The translations under genes were made by a program, and so were the position numbers. DNA of 64,000 bases, from contig NC_072802.1 in the NCBI RefSeq assembly GCF_028583425.1, forward strand, positions 15,819,926 to 15,883,925. The letters are read 5' to 3'. Shown here one piece after another: positions 55,380 to 64,000 of this stretch. Under the pieces are notes generated by a model. It did no database searches, was not told where the DNA came from, and was given only the letters and a program-made list of their open reading frames with translations. Source of the DNA: Eublepharis macularius. Taxonomy: Eukaryota; Chordata; Lepidosauria; Squamata; Eublepharidae. Numbering within the stretch: position 1 is the stretch's first letter; the number at the start of each line of letters is the position of its first letter.

Positions 55380-57659
55380 ATGACTGAGCTCCGGCCACAG
55401 GTTTCAAGAGGGGTGGCATGGAGGGAGAGGGAAATCCTGGACCTTCTCTCGTTCTGGGGAGAGGAGAAAATACAGGATGCACTGAAGAAAAGTCATAGAA
55501 ATATAGACTACTTTGAGCGCATCGCCGTTCAGATGGCCTCCCGGGGACATAAGAGGTCGGCGACAGAATGCAGATCCAAGACGAAAACAATGAGGCTAGA
55601 ATATAAGAAGGTGGTGGCACATAACGGTATCTCAGGAAATGCTCCCATAACCTGCCCATATTACAGGGAGCTGAACAGCATTCTGCGGGGGGATGCAAGC
55701 GTCAAACCGAGGCGTGTTGCAAGGAGCCTCTGTGTCGAGTCTGTGGCACAGCATGTTCTCCCCACGGTGCCCTGCTATGACGGGTCAGAGGAGCTTTTCT
55801 CGCACGATCTGATAACCATTGATCGTGAGCAGGTTAGAAGTTCCACCCCCTCCCCCAGAGGTGAGTAAGGCTGAAAAAAGCATTTTTATTGGGGGGGAAA
55901 CAGCAGGATCTCACTACTGAGGATATTTGTCCCTTGTTTCAACTTTCCTCAGATGGCGGTGTGGGGTTGGCACAGGCGGCACCAGAGAATGACCTAGATG
56001 TCACAGTGGATGGCCTTGCTGACTGTGGTGAGTACCAAAATTTGGAACCTGTCACCAACTCAGATGCAGGAAGAAGTCTTTGATGAAACTGGACAAGGGG
56101 TTCCAATATAACTTTCTTTATAATTCCAGAGGAGTCAGCCGTGTTACTCCGTAGTTGCAAAATCAAAAAGAGTCCAGCAGCACCTTTAAGACAAACCAAC
56201 TTTACTGTAGCATGAGCTTTCGAAAATCACAGTGCTCTTCGTCAGATGCATGTTTCTGCAACATGCCTCTGACGAGGAGAACTGGATTCTCGAGAGCTTA
56301 TGCCACTTTAATTTTGTTTTGTCTTAAAGGTGCTGCTGGACTCTTTGATTTTCCTTATAATTATCACCACCCCATGGCCACCCAAGACCCATGTGTTCAG
56401 TTGGGTGGTTTGATTAAACGGAACACTGGATCTCCCAGCAAGCCAAACACTTTCTAATCAGTGTGCCCAGACAGTTGTCTTATTTGAAGCAATATTCACA
56501 TGTTGCTAATTGTCGGCCCTGGAAAACATCAATGGTTAAATGTTGCAGACCATTAAGATCCATGAGCAACATAGGTTTACACATGTCTCTCTAACATCGC
56601 TCATGTTCAATCATGTTGCTATGCACTCTCTTCAGAGGCGGAGGAACCGTGTCCTGATGCTCAGGAGGAACCACAGAGTGACGGCGACTCAAGCTCATTG
56701 CAGCAAGGTGGCGGAAAGGGTGAGTTCGGACACATGGAAGCTTGTGACATCTCAGTGACGAAAGTCACATTCATAAATCTGTTGTTTTATTAATCCTCAT
56801 TTTACAGAAGGATAGAATGATGCTCGGTATTGTCTTTTTCAAATTTTTATAACGGAATAAGTGATTTTCTGAAAACAGGCAACAAAGGAGAATTTCATAT
56901 TCACATGGTGCTTACTCTGCTCGTTATCGGAAAACAGAGCACGCGTGTGGTGGGTTATGAGTGTTTTGTTCAGGGAATGAGTGTCATGACTGAAGTGCAA
57001 CATTCTCCCACTGTGGGTTTTTCTTCCTGTGCTGAGATTTTAACATATGAGATTATTTTGCCACTGTTTGCTTCTAGAATCAATTTGTGCTCGATGGTTC
57101 TTGTTTCCCTACCACTTTGCCGAACAACAGTGGTCCAGACCCTTGGTCCATGGTGATGCGCTGTTCTGAGCTGACAATGACTGTTTTCTTTGTGTCTCCT
57201 TCAGATTCCACATCAACATCCATGGCTGAGGCTTCCCCAGGGTCACGCCTTGAACGTATAAAGAGCAGAAGACGGAGAAATGCGGGATTGTTTGCAGTCG
57301 CTGATAAGATGATCAGTCAGTCAGGGGAGGAGCATAAGGCCCAAATTGCTGAATGGCGCATTGACAGGGAGGAAAGCGTAAGGTGGCATGATGAGGGAAA
57401 AAAAATTCAAAATGATTTTATTGAGGCAACACGTCAGGAGAGCATATACTTTAGGCGGGCGTGGGATGATAACCTTCAGGTCATGCAGTCTGCTGTCCTG
57501 ACACTGCAAACTCTTGGTGAAATTCTGGTCAATCAACAGAGGGCGAAATCTCCAAAGGCAAAGGCCTTGCAGGATACTGCCACAGAGAACATTGCACCGC
57601 GTTTGGGTGTAGCCAAACGTGCCTGTGTTGGCCGTGCCAGAGCTAGACTGACTCTCTAG
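55380..57659 (+). CDS. Harbinger Myb/SANT-like DNA-binding protein 1 (four exons)
   Basis: Exons 55380-55860, 55953-56027, 56636-56719 and 57205-57659 join in one frame of 364 codons. All three introns are phase 1, with GTGAGT donors and pyrimidine-AG acceptors. Residues about 14-110 form a trihelix-type Myb/SANT domain ('WREREILDLLSFWGEEKI', 'RSATECRSKTKTMRLEYKKV', 'YYRELNSILRGD'). An acidic, serine-rich middle follows, then a basic/helical C-terminal part ('RLERIKSRRRRNAGLFAV', 'WRIDREESVRWHDEGKK') resembling the C-terminal helix of Harbinger Myb partners. AATAAA follows at 57851. In known Harbingers such a protein binds the transposase and transposon ends; that role here is inferred. Intron 2 holds a hammerhead-type repeat. 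Confidence 0.8.
56127..56350. repeat. Hammerhead-type inverted repeat (family 2) in an intron
   Basis: 'ttccagaggagtcagccgtg' to 'ttaaaggtgctgctggactc', 224 bp, nearly palindromic. It is the best preserved of seven relatives in the window and lies within intron 2 of the plus-strand Myb gene. Confidence 0.7.
56210..56249 (-). ncRNA. Hammerhead ribozyme-like motif, type 2
   Basis: On the minus strand: GCAT, CTGACGA, a weak stem II (with G-U pairs), CGAAA, GCTC, ATGC. GCAT and ATGC form stem I; A-GC-U forms a two-base self-complementary stem III. One extra base precedes stem II. A second half-site on the plus strand starts at CTGACGA 56269-56275, but its last box is GAGA instead of GAAA. Confidence 0.5.
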
Positions 57660-57850
57660 TGTTTCATTGACATGTCAGAACAGCACGCTATCTTTGGCCT
57701 TCTGTCATATGTGTTGCATGCTCCAATCATTTGGTGGCTGATCGTTTTGTGTTTGTGGTGGGAAACAAATTTATCTTATTACTGAAAAGTTAACTGGAAA
57801 TTAAAATTAAAAATGCATCACAGCACCTTGTCTTGACCAACAATGAACAC

Positions 57851-57893
57851 AATAAACTTTACTGTTAAACCACATAAACCTGTTTTTTTTATT
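57851..57893. promoter_or_regulatory. Facing polyadenylation signals of the convergent Myb genes
   Basis: AATAAA on the plus strand (57851-57856) and on the minus strand (57893-57888) lie 31 bp apart between the two stop codons (57659 and 57908). Transcripts of the two genes would converge or overlap at their 3' ends. Confidence 0.6.
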
Positions 57894-57907
57894 AAATGAG
57901 AGAAACT

Positions 57908-59840
57908 TTATATTTCAGGAAGAGGGTCTGGAAGCCTGGCAGGCACTCGTGTCTCCTCTACTTCTCGGAGGCGCCTCTCCACATTGTCCAAACGCCTGCC
58001 AAAACGCATCATGCGTCCCTCGTTGGTGGACATTCTTCTCTGGATGCTGTTCACTGAACAGTAAAAAAAGGAACCTCATGACTATGAGGATTTTTATTTC
58101 TTACAGGTGGGAGGGCGGGAATCCAAACTAATCCACTTACGTGTGGCAGAGAGGCGCCGGTCCATACTGTCCAGATTCCTAAGGACATCATCAATAGTGT
58201 GCGTTGACACTGGCTGCTCTGCGGTTTGCTGTGTGTCACTAGAGGGGCCGGGTTGCGGTGAGGGTCGTGTCTCGTGCACATCCTCAGTCTCCCCTGTGAG
58301 GGCCACAGGAAAAGAAATGTCACATTGAGGTCACGCAAAACTCGATTTTACCAAATAGCATCGTGATTCTTCAATGCACTGTTATCAAGTTCAAAGAACA
58401 TGCCCAGTACCAACAGCAAAAGTGCCAATTCAAGGTTTCATGACGATATTGGTTGTTGATCACTGAGTGGAAGAAATAAATATTCTTTCGAGTGATGCAA
58501 AAGACGACACCCCATTTGGTTAACTTGTGCAGAGTTATGGGGGGGTGTAGCTTGGCAAATTGAACATGATCTTTGTGCATACATAGAGGTGGGTCCATAA
58601 TTGAGAGATAATCACTTTTCATGCTCTCAATCACAGCAACTCTGATAAAGACTGGGTTTCAAATGCTTCAAGGGAGGAATATATATTGCATGTCTTCAGA
58701 ATGCTGAGAAATAGTGTCAAGATAACAATTATATCAATTGATACATGGGTGCTGTTATGCCAACAAACCAAACAAACTATGCATGCAAATTTTTAAGAAT
58801 TAGTTGTGGGTTTTCCAAACAATGACAGATGCATGAAATCTGATTGATTATGTCTGCTCACCTGCATGGGCGTCCTCTGGCTCCACAGCAGCGCTCCCTG
58901 GAGAGGCCTCCTCCTCAGTTGGGTGCTCTGTCGCCTCCTCTGTCTCCTCCTGCGACTCAGCCTCCACCTGAGGCTCGTCTTGGCGGCGAAGAAGAGCTGT
59001 AAACCAGGCAAAACAGAACAGTGAATCACCACCACCGCATTTTTGGAGAAGGGCAGAACATTACATCCTGTCGTTTGAGGGGCATCAAGATTGTTCCCAA
59101 TAAAGGTCCCCCATCGCATGATGCTGACTAATTCCCTGGGCATTTTGAGCACACGGTTTATTTTTGGCTAGGATCATGCCAATCATTTGCTGTCTGCCCC
59201 TCTTTCTCCAAATTTGCACCTTGACGGTAAGCACAAAAATGTCTAAAGCATAGCACTGGTTGGATAAGCATGTATGAAGGGAATTTGGAGGGTTCTATTT
59301 GCTGAGGGTGGCATTCAAAAGTCGTGTCATAATATGGGTGCTATTCAGTCTTATGAATCGAGAGTCTATCAAAACCAGAGATGTGCTAACATTAACACAG
59401 CAGGTGCAATAGTACTGGTTGTTCAAAGGAGTTTTGAATAAACTCGGGATTGGATTGAACCCGCCACCCTCGTAAAAATTGTCTCCACAGCACTCACCAG
59501 CATGATGGCATTTGCTCCAGCTGGGTTTTCCTGCCGCTTCCCAAAGCCTCATCATCTGCGCGAAGTGGGGTGGCCTCGCTCTCTGCCTGGGGATACCTTG
59601 CCATGCCTCCAAGGAGTCAAAGAAGGCTGCCTTTACTCTTTTGAATTTCGAGCGGCATTGCTCCGTGGATCGCTGAAACCCCATCTCTCGCATACGGGAA
59701 GATACGCGGCCAAAAAGATGACGGTTAGGGAGGTGGGTGCTCTTCATCACCTGTCCCGCTTTTCCTGATCGTTGAATGATCTTCAGGAGCGTGTCCACCT
59801 CCGAATCCGTCCAGAAAACACCCTTTCCACTAGAAGCCAT
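57908..59840 (-). CDS. Harbinger Myb/SANT-like DNA-binding protein 2 (four exons)
   Basis: Minus-strand exons 59840-59498, 58996-58862, 58293-58141 and 58053-57908 join in one frame of 258 codons. All introns are phase 1 (donors GTGAGT, GTGAGC and GTAAGT). The start 'MASSGKGVFWTDSEVDTLL' begins the trihelix Myb/SANT domain ('LFGRVSSRMREMGFQRSTEQ', 'CRSKFKRVKAAFFDSLEAW', 'HFAQMMRLWEAAGKPS'). A long acidic stretch ('VEAESQEETEEATEHPTEEE') and a basic C-terminal helix with 'MMRFGRRLDNVERRLREVEE' follow. A palindrome lies 12-25 bp upstream of the ATG. AATAAA at 57893-57888 overlaps the 3' zone of the convergent first Myb gene. It clearly differs in sequence from that protein. Confidence 0.8.
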
Positions 59841-59851
59841 TATCACAGCAG

Positions 59852-59865
59852 GTCGGTATGCCGAC
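59852..59865. promoter_or_regulatory. Palindromic site at the start of Myb-like gene 2
   Basis: GTCGGTATGCCGAC, 12 bp upstream of the ATG at 59840 (minus strand). It shares its core with the two subterminal sites. Its position suits a repressor-type operator or transposase-binding decoy; this is inference. Confidence 0.5.
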
Positions 59866-60059
59866 TGTGTTGTAACACGACTGGGCGCGCGCAGGCGATT
59901 TTGATACTTTCGAAAATCGGCCGGTTTTTTGGGCGGGAGAATCAAGACTACGGATACTCGGATGCACATTTTCGCTGAATAAAATACACCCTTCTTTTTT
60001 TTGGACCCTTGCTCAGCCACCTAAAAATTGAAGTGCACTTTTCCTGCAAGTGATCGCAA

Positions 60060-60290
60060 AACTTTGACAGATTTTTGAAAATCATGATGAGTCCTGTGGC
60101 TCCTTTCAGAAAAACTACTTTTATTGTGGAACAGGCTTCAGAGAATCGATTGCTATTCCTCAGGAGCACGGTATTCGAGAACTTGATTCTCGAAAGCTTA
60201 TTCTACGATTGAAATGGTTAGTCTGAAAGATGCCAAAGGAGTCTTTTTAAGTTCTCCACCACAGACTAACACGGCCAACTCCTCCTCAAC
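60060..60290. repeat. Hammerhead-type inverted repeat (family 2), partly decayed
   Basis: Ends 'cagactaacacggccaactc'. One half keeps stem II GAGAA/TTCTC followed by CGAAAGCTT, but the CUGANGA box is lost. It lies between Myb-like gene 2 and the transposase gene. Confidence 0.55.
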
Positions 60291-61071
60291 TAAGCAAATC
60301 ATGGACACTGTCAATGTGGGCTGTTCCAGAGAACAGCACAGTTCTATTCTCAGCCAGGGGCAAAAACTTTATTATTTTGTTCTTACTTTGCAGTTGGAAA
60401 AATATAGTCTTCCAACAATTGAATAATAGTCCTTGAGAAACATTGACTTTTGGGGACCGGCAGAATAATAAATTTGTTATCAGAGCACCCTTGTTAATTG
60501 ATTAAAAGAAAGGAAAACTTCTTTGTGAATCGCAGCCATTCCCAGTCCCCATGTCCGTGACAATTCAGTGTCCACTAGCCAAAAACACATATTGCAATCT
60601 CATGGAAACAGTATTAATGAAGAAGCGCCTCCACCCGCCAACCAGCCCTGCTAGGCGGAGAAGACACCAGCACATTTAACTCCAAAAGAACGATGTGGCT
60701 GTGTGGTCGATTCCACTTTAGGGGGAGCATTCAACCTGCTGAAGTGTGCATAGTGTACAACATCCTGCAGTCCTGGGGTTGTTGCAACAGCGAGTACCCC
60801 TCACCCTGTTTTCACTCATTTTTCGATACTCCCACATCCATCTTCACAGCAAAGGGCGGCCATCTCTTGAGTCGCATGAGGTGTCTCTGTTCTGACTTAG
60901 AAAATCCTTTCTTTGGCACCAAAAAGCACACGGACAAGCATCAGATTTTTTAAACAAATAACAAGCTTTATGGTTAAGTTTTGCTACAGAAGAGACAAAC
61001 AGCTAAAGAGAGGCATTGTTAAAACACAGGTGAGCATTATTTTTTACCAAGATACCCATATCCAAAGAGAA

Positions 61072-62905
61072 CTACAGTGGTGTGCGGCCAGAAGCCATGT
61101 GCCGAGCCAGGGCTTCACGCACCCGCTTCCCTGCCTCAAGTTGCCCAGCATTAGAGGCAATGTCCTCCTCCTCGTCACACTCAATCCTGACTTCGGCTGG
61201 TGACTGTATTGAAGACAGGACAGGATGTCCCTTCTCTTCGCAGATGTTGTGTAGCACAACGCAAGCTGTCACTACAGAAACCACGTTCTGCTCTCTCACT
61301 TGCAGACGTCTGGAAAGACACCGCCATCTTGATTTCAGACGACCGAAACATCTCTCAACCGTGTTCCTAGCCCGACATAATCGCCGATCAAAATTTCGAT
61401 GATGTTCTGCAACCGCTGACCTCCCGTATGGCTTCATAAGCCAAGGTCGCATGGGGTACGCACCGTCAGCAATAACGAGTGGTGGGACCAAGACACCTTC
61501 CAAGTTGAGGCACGGATTTCCTGGGACAAGTGACCCGGCGTCCATGGCCAGACAAAAGGCAGAATGAGAGAAGACAAAGGCGTCATGATTTTTGCCGCTC
61601 CAGCCCACCTCTGCATCAATGAAACGTCCACTGGCATCTACAGTTCCCTGAAGAAGGATAGATGAAAAGTTTTTGCGGTTTCCATATTGGTCAGGACGAC
61701 CTCCTGGAGCGCATATCGGGATGTGGGATCCATCGATGGCACCAATGCAGTGCGGAAAACCCAAATTCCGAAATCCTTCCATTACCTGTTAAAAGAACAG
61801 AAAGAAAACACAGAGGTAAGCAAATGACAGTGCTTCACATTGATTCCATCCTCGCAGCGACCTTGAGGAACATGGACTCCGTAAAATTTTTAAACGGTTA
61901 TTTTTGGTGAAATGCCAATTGCTATGAGCCCGTGGGGCCACGGGTGAATGTGTGGTCTGAAATTGAGAATGTAAGTTAGAAATTTGGTTTCTGACAGGCG
62001 GGGGCAAAGAAAAGGAAACAGTCAAATCCCAGTACTGCCTTCATTGTGCGCCGAAAGATTCTCTGGCAAGCATGTTCCTTTTTAAAAGAATGCCAACATC
62101 GGAAAGACAGCCAGCCAAAACACACTTCAGAGAAAAAACTGATGGCCGTGGACTCGCACAGCTTGCGTCAACCACCCTTTTATTTGTGGCCTGCATATCT
62201 CGCCCATCATAAGGAACAGCAAGCTTAGAAGGGGCAAGTGTTGGCCGAAACGATTCGGTGGACGGTATAGCGGCAGCACAGCACAGTGGAAAAATAAAAA
62301 TTCTAAGCACTCACCAACCCAATGTCGGGACCGAGACAGACGATTTTGGAAAACAGCTCTACCTCCACGGCAAAACAGAATTCCATCAAGGAGGCTGCCA
62401 CTGTGGAGCGTCCTATCCCAAACAGGTCACTGGCCACTTGAAAGCTGCAGCCATTGGCAAGACACCAAACCGCTACTGCAACTCTTCTTTCTACCGAGAG
62501 AGGAGCGCGCATGGTGGTGGTCTGGCGCTGGAGACGAGGGCGAAGAACCTCCACCAGTTCAAGAAAGGTCGCCTTTGTCATCCTGAATCGCATCATCCAA
62601 GCATGGTCATCCCACTGTTCCGACACTATTCTGTCCCACCAATGGAGGCTCCTTGGGCATACCCAATGCTCCCTTGGCTCCTCCAGCTCCGCCAAAACAT
62701 ACCAGTGTCGTATCTTGTTCCTAGGAGGAGCACGGGCCAGGCGACGGAATGTAGAACGTCGGTGGCGAAAGAAAAGAAGCATTGCTGCCGCACGTCTACG
62801 ACGGGACATGTGCCACCTGTGAAATAGCATCATGGATGTGGTGCATCGCAGCATCATCAAAACTACCTGTGCCATAAGGAACAGGATGGTTTCACGAGGA
62901 GCCAT
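61072..62905 (-). CDS. PIF/Harbinger DDE transposase (two exons)
   Basis: Minus-strand exons 62905-62315 (197 codons) and 61785-61072 (237 codons plus stop) join in phase 0 (donor GTGAGT, acceptor 'gttcttttaacag'), giving 434 codons. The start is the ATG before 'APRETILFLMAQ'; an upstream in-frame ATG at 62938 is the alternative. The N-terminal third is basic ('HMSRRRRAAAMLLFFRHRR'). A helix-turn-helix lies near residues 145-180 ('LANGCSFQVASDLFGIGRST'). The catalytic triad is D215 ('GAIDGSHI'), D304 ('VIADGAYP') and E341 ('NTVERCFGRLK'), the DDE_4/HARBI1 type. The enzyme should cut at the ends and insert at 3-bp targets. All catalytic residues are present. Confidence 0.88.
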
Positions 62906-63095
62906 GATGTGCAATCCGAAAACCCACCTACTACCCACAGAGATGAAAACTCCACGGACCCAATATCAAAAGACATTTCAAAATTGCCCGCCCAAACAGG
63001 GGACCAATCACTGCAGACTATCGATGGCGGGAGGAGAAAGAGCCAATCAGCGCCAAGTACTGGGGTGCGGTTTCGACAGGATATGATAGTATCGT

Positions 63096-63109
63096 GTCGG
63101 TATACCGAC
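63096..63109. promoter_or_regulatory. Subterminal palindrome, right copy
   Basis: GTCGGTATACCGAC, 224 bp inside the right end and about 190 bp upstream of the transposase start. It mirrors the left copy at 54784-54795. Confidence 0.5.
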
Positions 63110-63313
63110 TGCCTAACAAAATTTAAAAAAAAAAAAAAAACCCCGACTTTTCAGAGCAGAACCACGCCCCCAACCGTTCATTGCGGGTTTTATTGAGGGG
63201 ATGTGAACAAGGTGTTGCGCGAAAAAAACGGAAGTCGGAAGGTGATGTGAACACGCGCGTGATTGTTGCGACCTCAGACATGGTGCAATGATATCGGAAA
63301 ACAAGCGGGAGGT

Positions 63314-63333
63314 AAGGTAGTGTGGAATCGACC
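63314..63333 (-). repeat. Harbinger right terminal inverted repeat
   Basis: Exact complement of the left terminus; followed by the duplicated target TAG at 63334-63336. Confidence 0.95.
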
Positions 63334-63683
63334 TAGGTTCTCCATCTTACTCTTATGCCCCATTAGAAAAAGCACAATCCAAATTTTTAAGAGCAGCATT
63401 TGACTTGCCCTGATGTGTCCCAAATGCAAGTCTGCGCCTTGAGTTCGGTATGATTAAAATGTAGGCCAGGATAAGCCTTGCCTCCATTAATTTCTGGTTT
63501 AAGATAAATTATTCGCCTCAAGGTTTAACACCATTCATTCTTTGAGACTGTTTTCCCTGGCTAAAGGCAGTCTTCTATAAGATAATCACCCTAGGCTTCT
63601 CCTTGGAGGCTCTGTTAACAATGGGATTTGACCAGGCAAAGGCCTCCATCAAGCAGCTGGTGCTAGACATCGAATGACAGGAG

Positions 63684-63960
63684 CAGGGCTTTTTTTCAGC
63701 AGGAACGTGGTGGGATGGAATTCCAGCACCTCTTGAAAATGGTCACATGGCCGGTGGCCCCGCCCCTTGATCTCCAGACAGAGGGGAGTTTAGATTGCCC
63801 TCCATGCCACAGCACAGAGGGCAATCTAAACTCTGCTCTGTCTGGAGACCAGGGGGCGGGACCACTGGCCATGTGACCATTTTCACCAAGAGAGATTTAA
63901 ACTTTAAAAAATTCCCCCCTTGTTCCAGATGACCCAAAGTGACATCATTGTGCAGGCCTG
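63684..63960. mobile_element. hAT MITE, CAGGGCT family, 3'-truncated
   Basis: Starts CAGGGCTTTTTTTCAGCAGG and keeps the whole central palindrome, but the right end ('ccacctcttttcccag', then AAAAGCCCTG) is absent. Sequence diverges after 'tgacatcattgtgcagg'. Confidence 0.7.
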
Positions 63961-64000
63961 GGAGTGTGCATGCACTTTGTGTGTGCACATGTGGTACCAG

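Larger units (their letters stand above)
54532..63333. mobile_element. PIF/Harbinger transposon, three genes, apparently complete
   Basis: 8,802 bp bounded by identical 20-bp inverted termini and the 3-bp duplication TAG (54529-54531, 63334-63336). It encodes a DDE transposase and two Myb/SANT-like proteins, all readable after splicing at GT-AG sites. About 0.85 kb of non-coding DNA precedes the left gene and 0.43 kb precedes the transposase. Hammerhead-type repeats sit in an intron of the left gene and in the gap between the second and third genes. Known Harbingers need a transposase plus a Myb-like partner that brings it to the nucleus and the ends; the second partner here is unusual. No disabling mutation is visible by eye. 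Confidence 0.9.
54380..63683 (+). mobile_element. R4/Dong-like LINE fragment split by the Harbinger
   Basis: The left piece (54380-54531) reads 'GQKSAQVILRFFHTIF' and, after a shift, 'MPAALKLYQAKFVSHFLYG'. The right piece (63337-63683) continues 'SPYAPLEKAQSKFLRAAFDL' and later 'MGFDQAKASIKQLVLDIE'. Both match, in order, the R4-like copy at 38.1 kb ('YVPAALKAFNAKIGAQLLYG', then the FLSKIMGVP region). The Harbinger therefore landed in an old LINE relic. Confidence 0.6.

Noticed and set aside
59841-60020. N-terminal extension of Myb-like protein 2 from an upstream in-frame ATG
   Set aside because: The extension would read through the palindromic site and has no match to the family; the ATG at 59840 directly precedes the Myb domain.

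Overview
The window reads as gene-poor nuclear DNA from a reptile, most likely a squamate (lizard or gecko). The basis is the repeat mix: 5S-rRNA-derived SINEs with a BovB-type tail, BovB/RTE LINE pieces, L2, CR1, L1 and R4/Dong-like LINEs side by side, tRNA SINEs, and many DNA transposons with clear target-site duplications (TSDs). I recognise no complete host protein gene. Three short exon-like blocks (48.2 kb and 51.7-52.1 kb) are the only candidates for host coding sequence, so the window is probably intronic or intergenic. Family names rest on sequence recognition by eye, not on a database search.

Layout. 1-5.4 kb: unassigned DNA, a CR1 tail split by a BovB fragment and a MITE, then a hAT element with GATC-rich ends. 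5.7-10.8 kb: decayed L2 LINE pieces that received a hAT MITE, a truncated L1, two hammerhead-bearing Penelope-like repeats and, inside the second of these, a Harbinger-type MITE. 10.9-14.0 kb: a 3.1-kb foldback hAT-like element. 14-24 kb: mostly unassigned, with small hAT MITEs, a possible solo LTR, an L2 end and SINEs. 24.4-30.3 kb: a nearly full-length but dead L1. 30-37 kb: SINEs, MITEs, a second GATC-type hAT and a second copy of a 0.75-kb composite SINE block. 37.7-39.6 kb: a four-deep nest of insertions. 40-54 kb: more LINE ends, MITEs, a 50-bp minisatellite and the exon candidates.

54.5-63.3 kb holds the main feature: an 8.8-kb PIF/Harbinger DNA transposon with 20-bp inverted termini and a TAG duplication, sitting inside an older R4-like LINE fragment. 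It carries three genes that all read through after splicing: a DDE transposase (434 codons, two exons, minus strand) and two different Myb/SANT-like (trihelix) proteins (364 codons on plus, 258 on minus, four exons each). The two Myb genes converge, and every intron in both is phase 1. A palindrome (GTCGGTATRCCGAC type) lies about 225-250 bp inside each end and again just upstream of the second Myb gene. Well-known animal Harbingers carry a transposase plus one Myb-like partner, so a second partner with possible shared operators is the observation most worth following. Several MITEs in the window end in the same GGYCGATTCCACAC-like sequence with 3-bp duplications and could be its non-autonomous relatives.

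A second theme is a set of hAT-like elements sharing the terminus TAGRGATGKGC and 8-bp duplications, each with its own subterminal array of a different short word (GATC, GAAC or CCGAAA).
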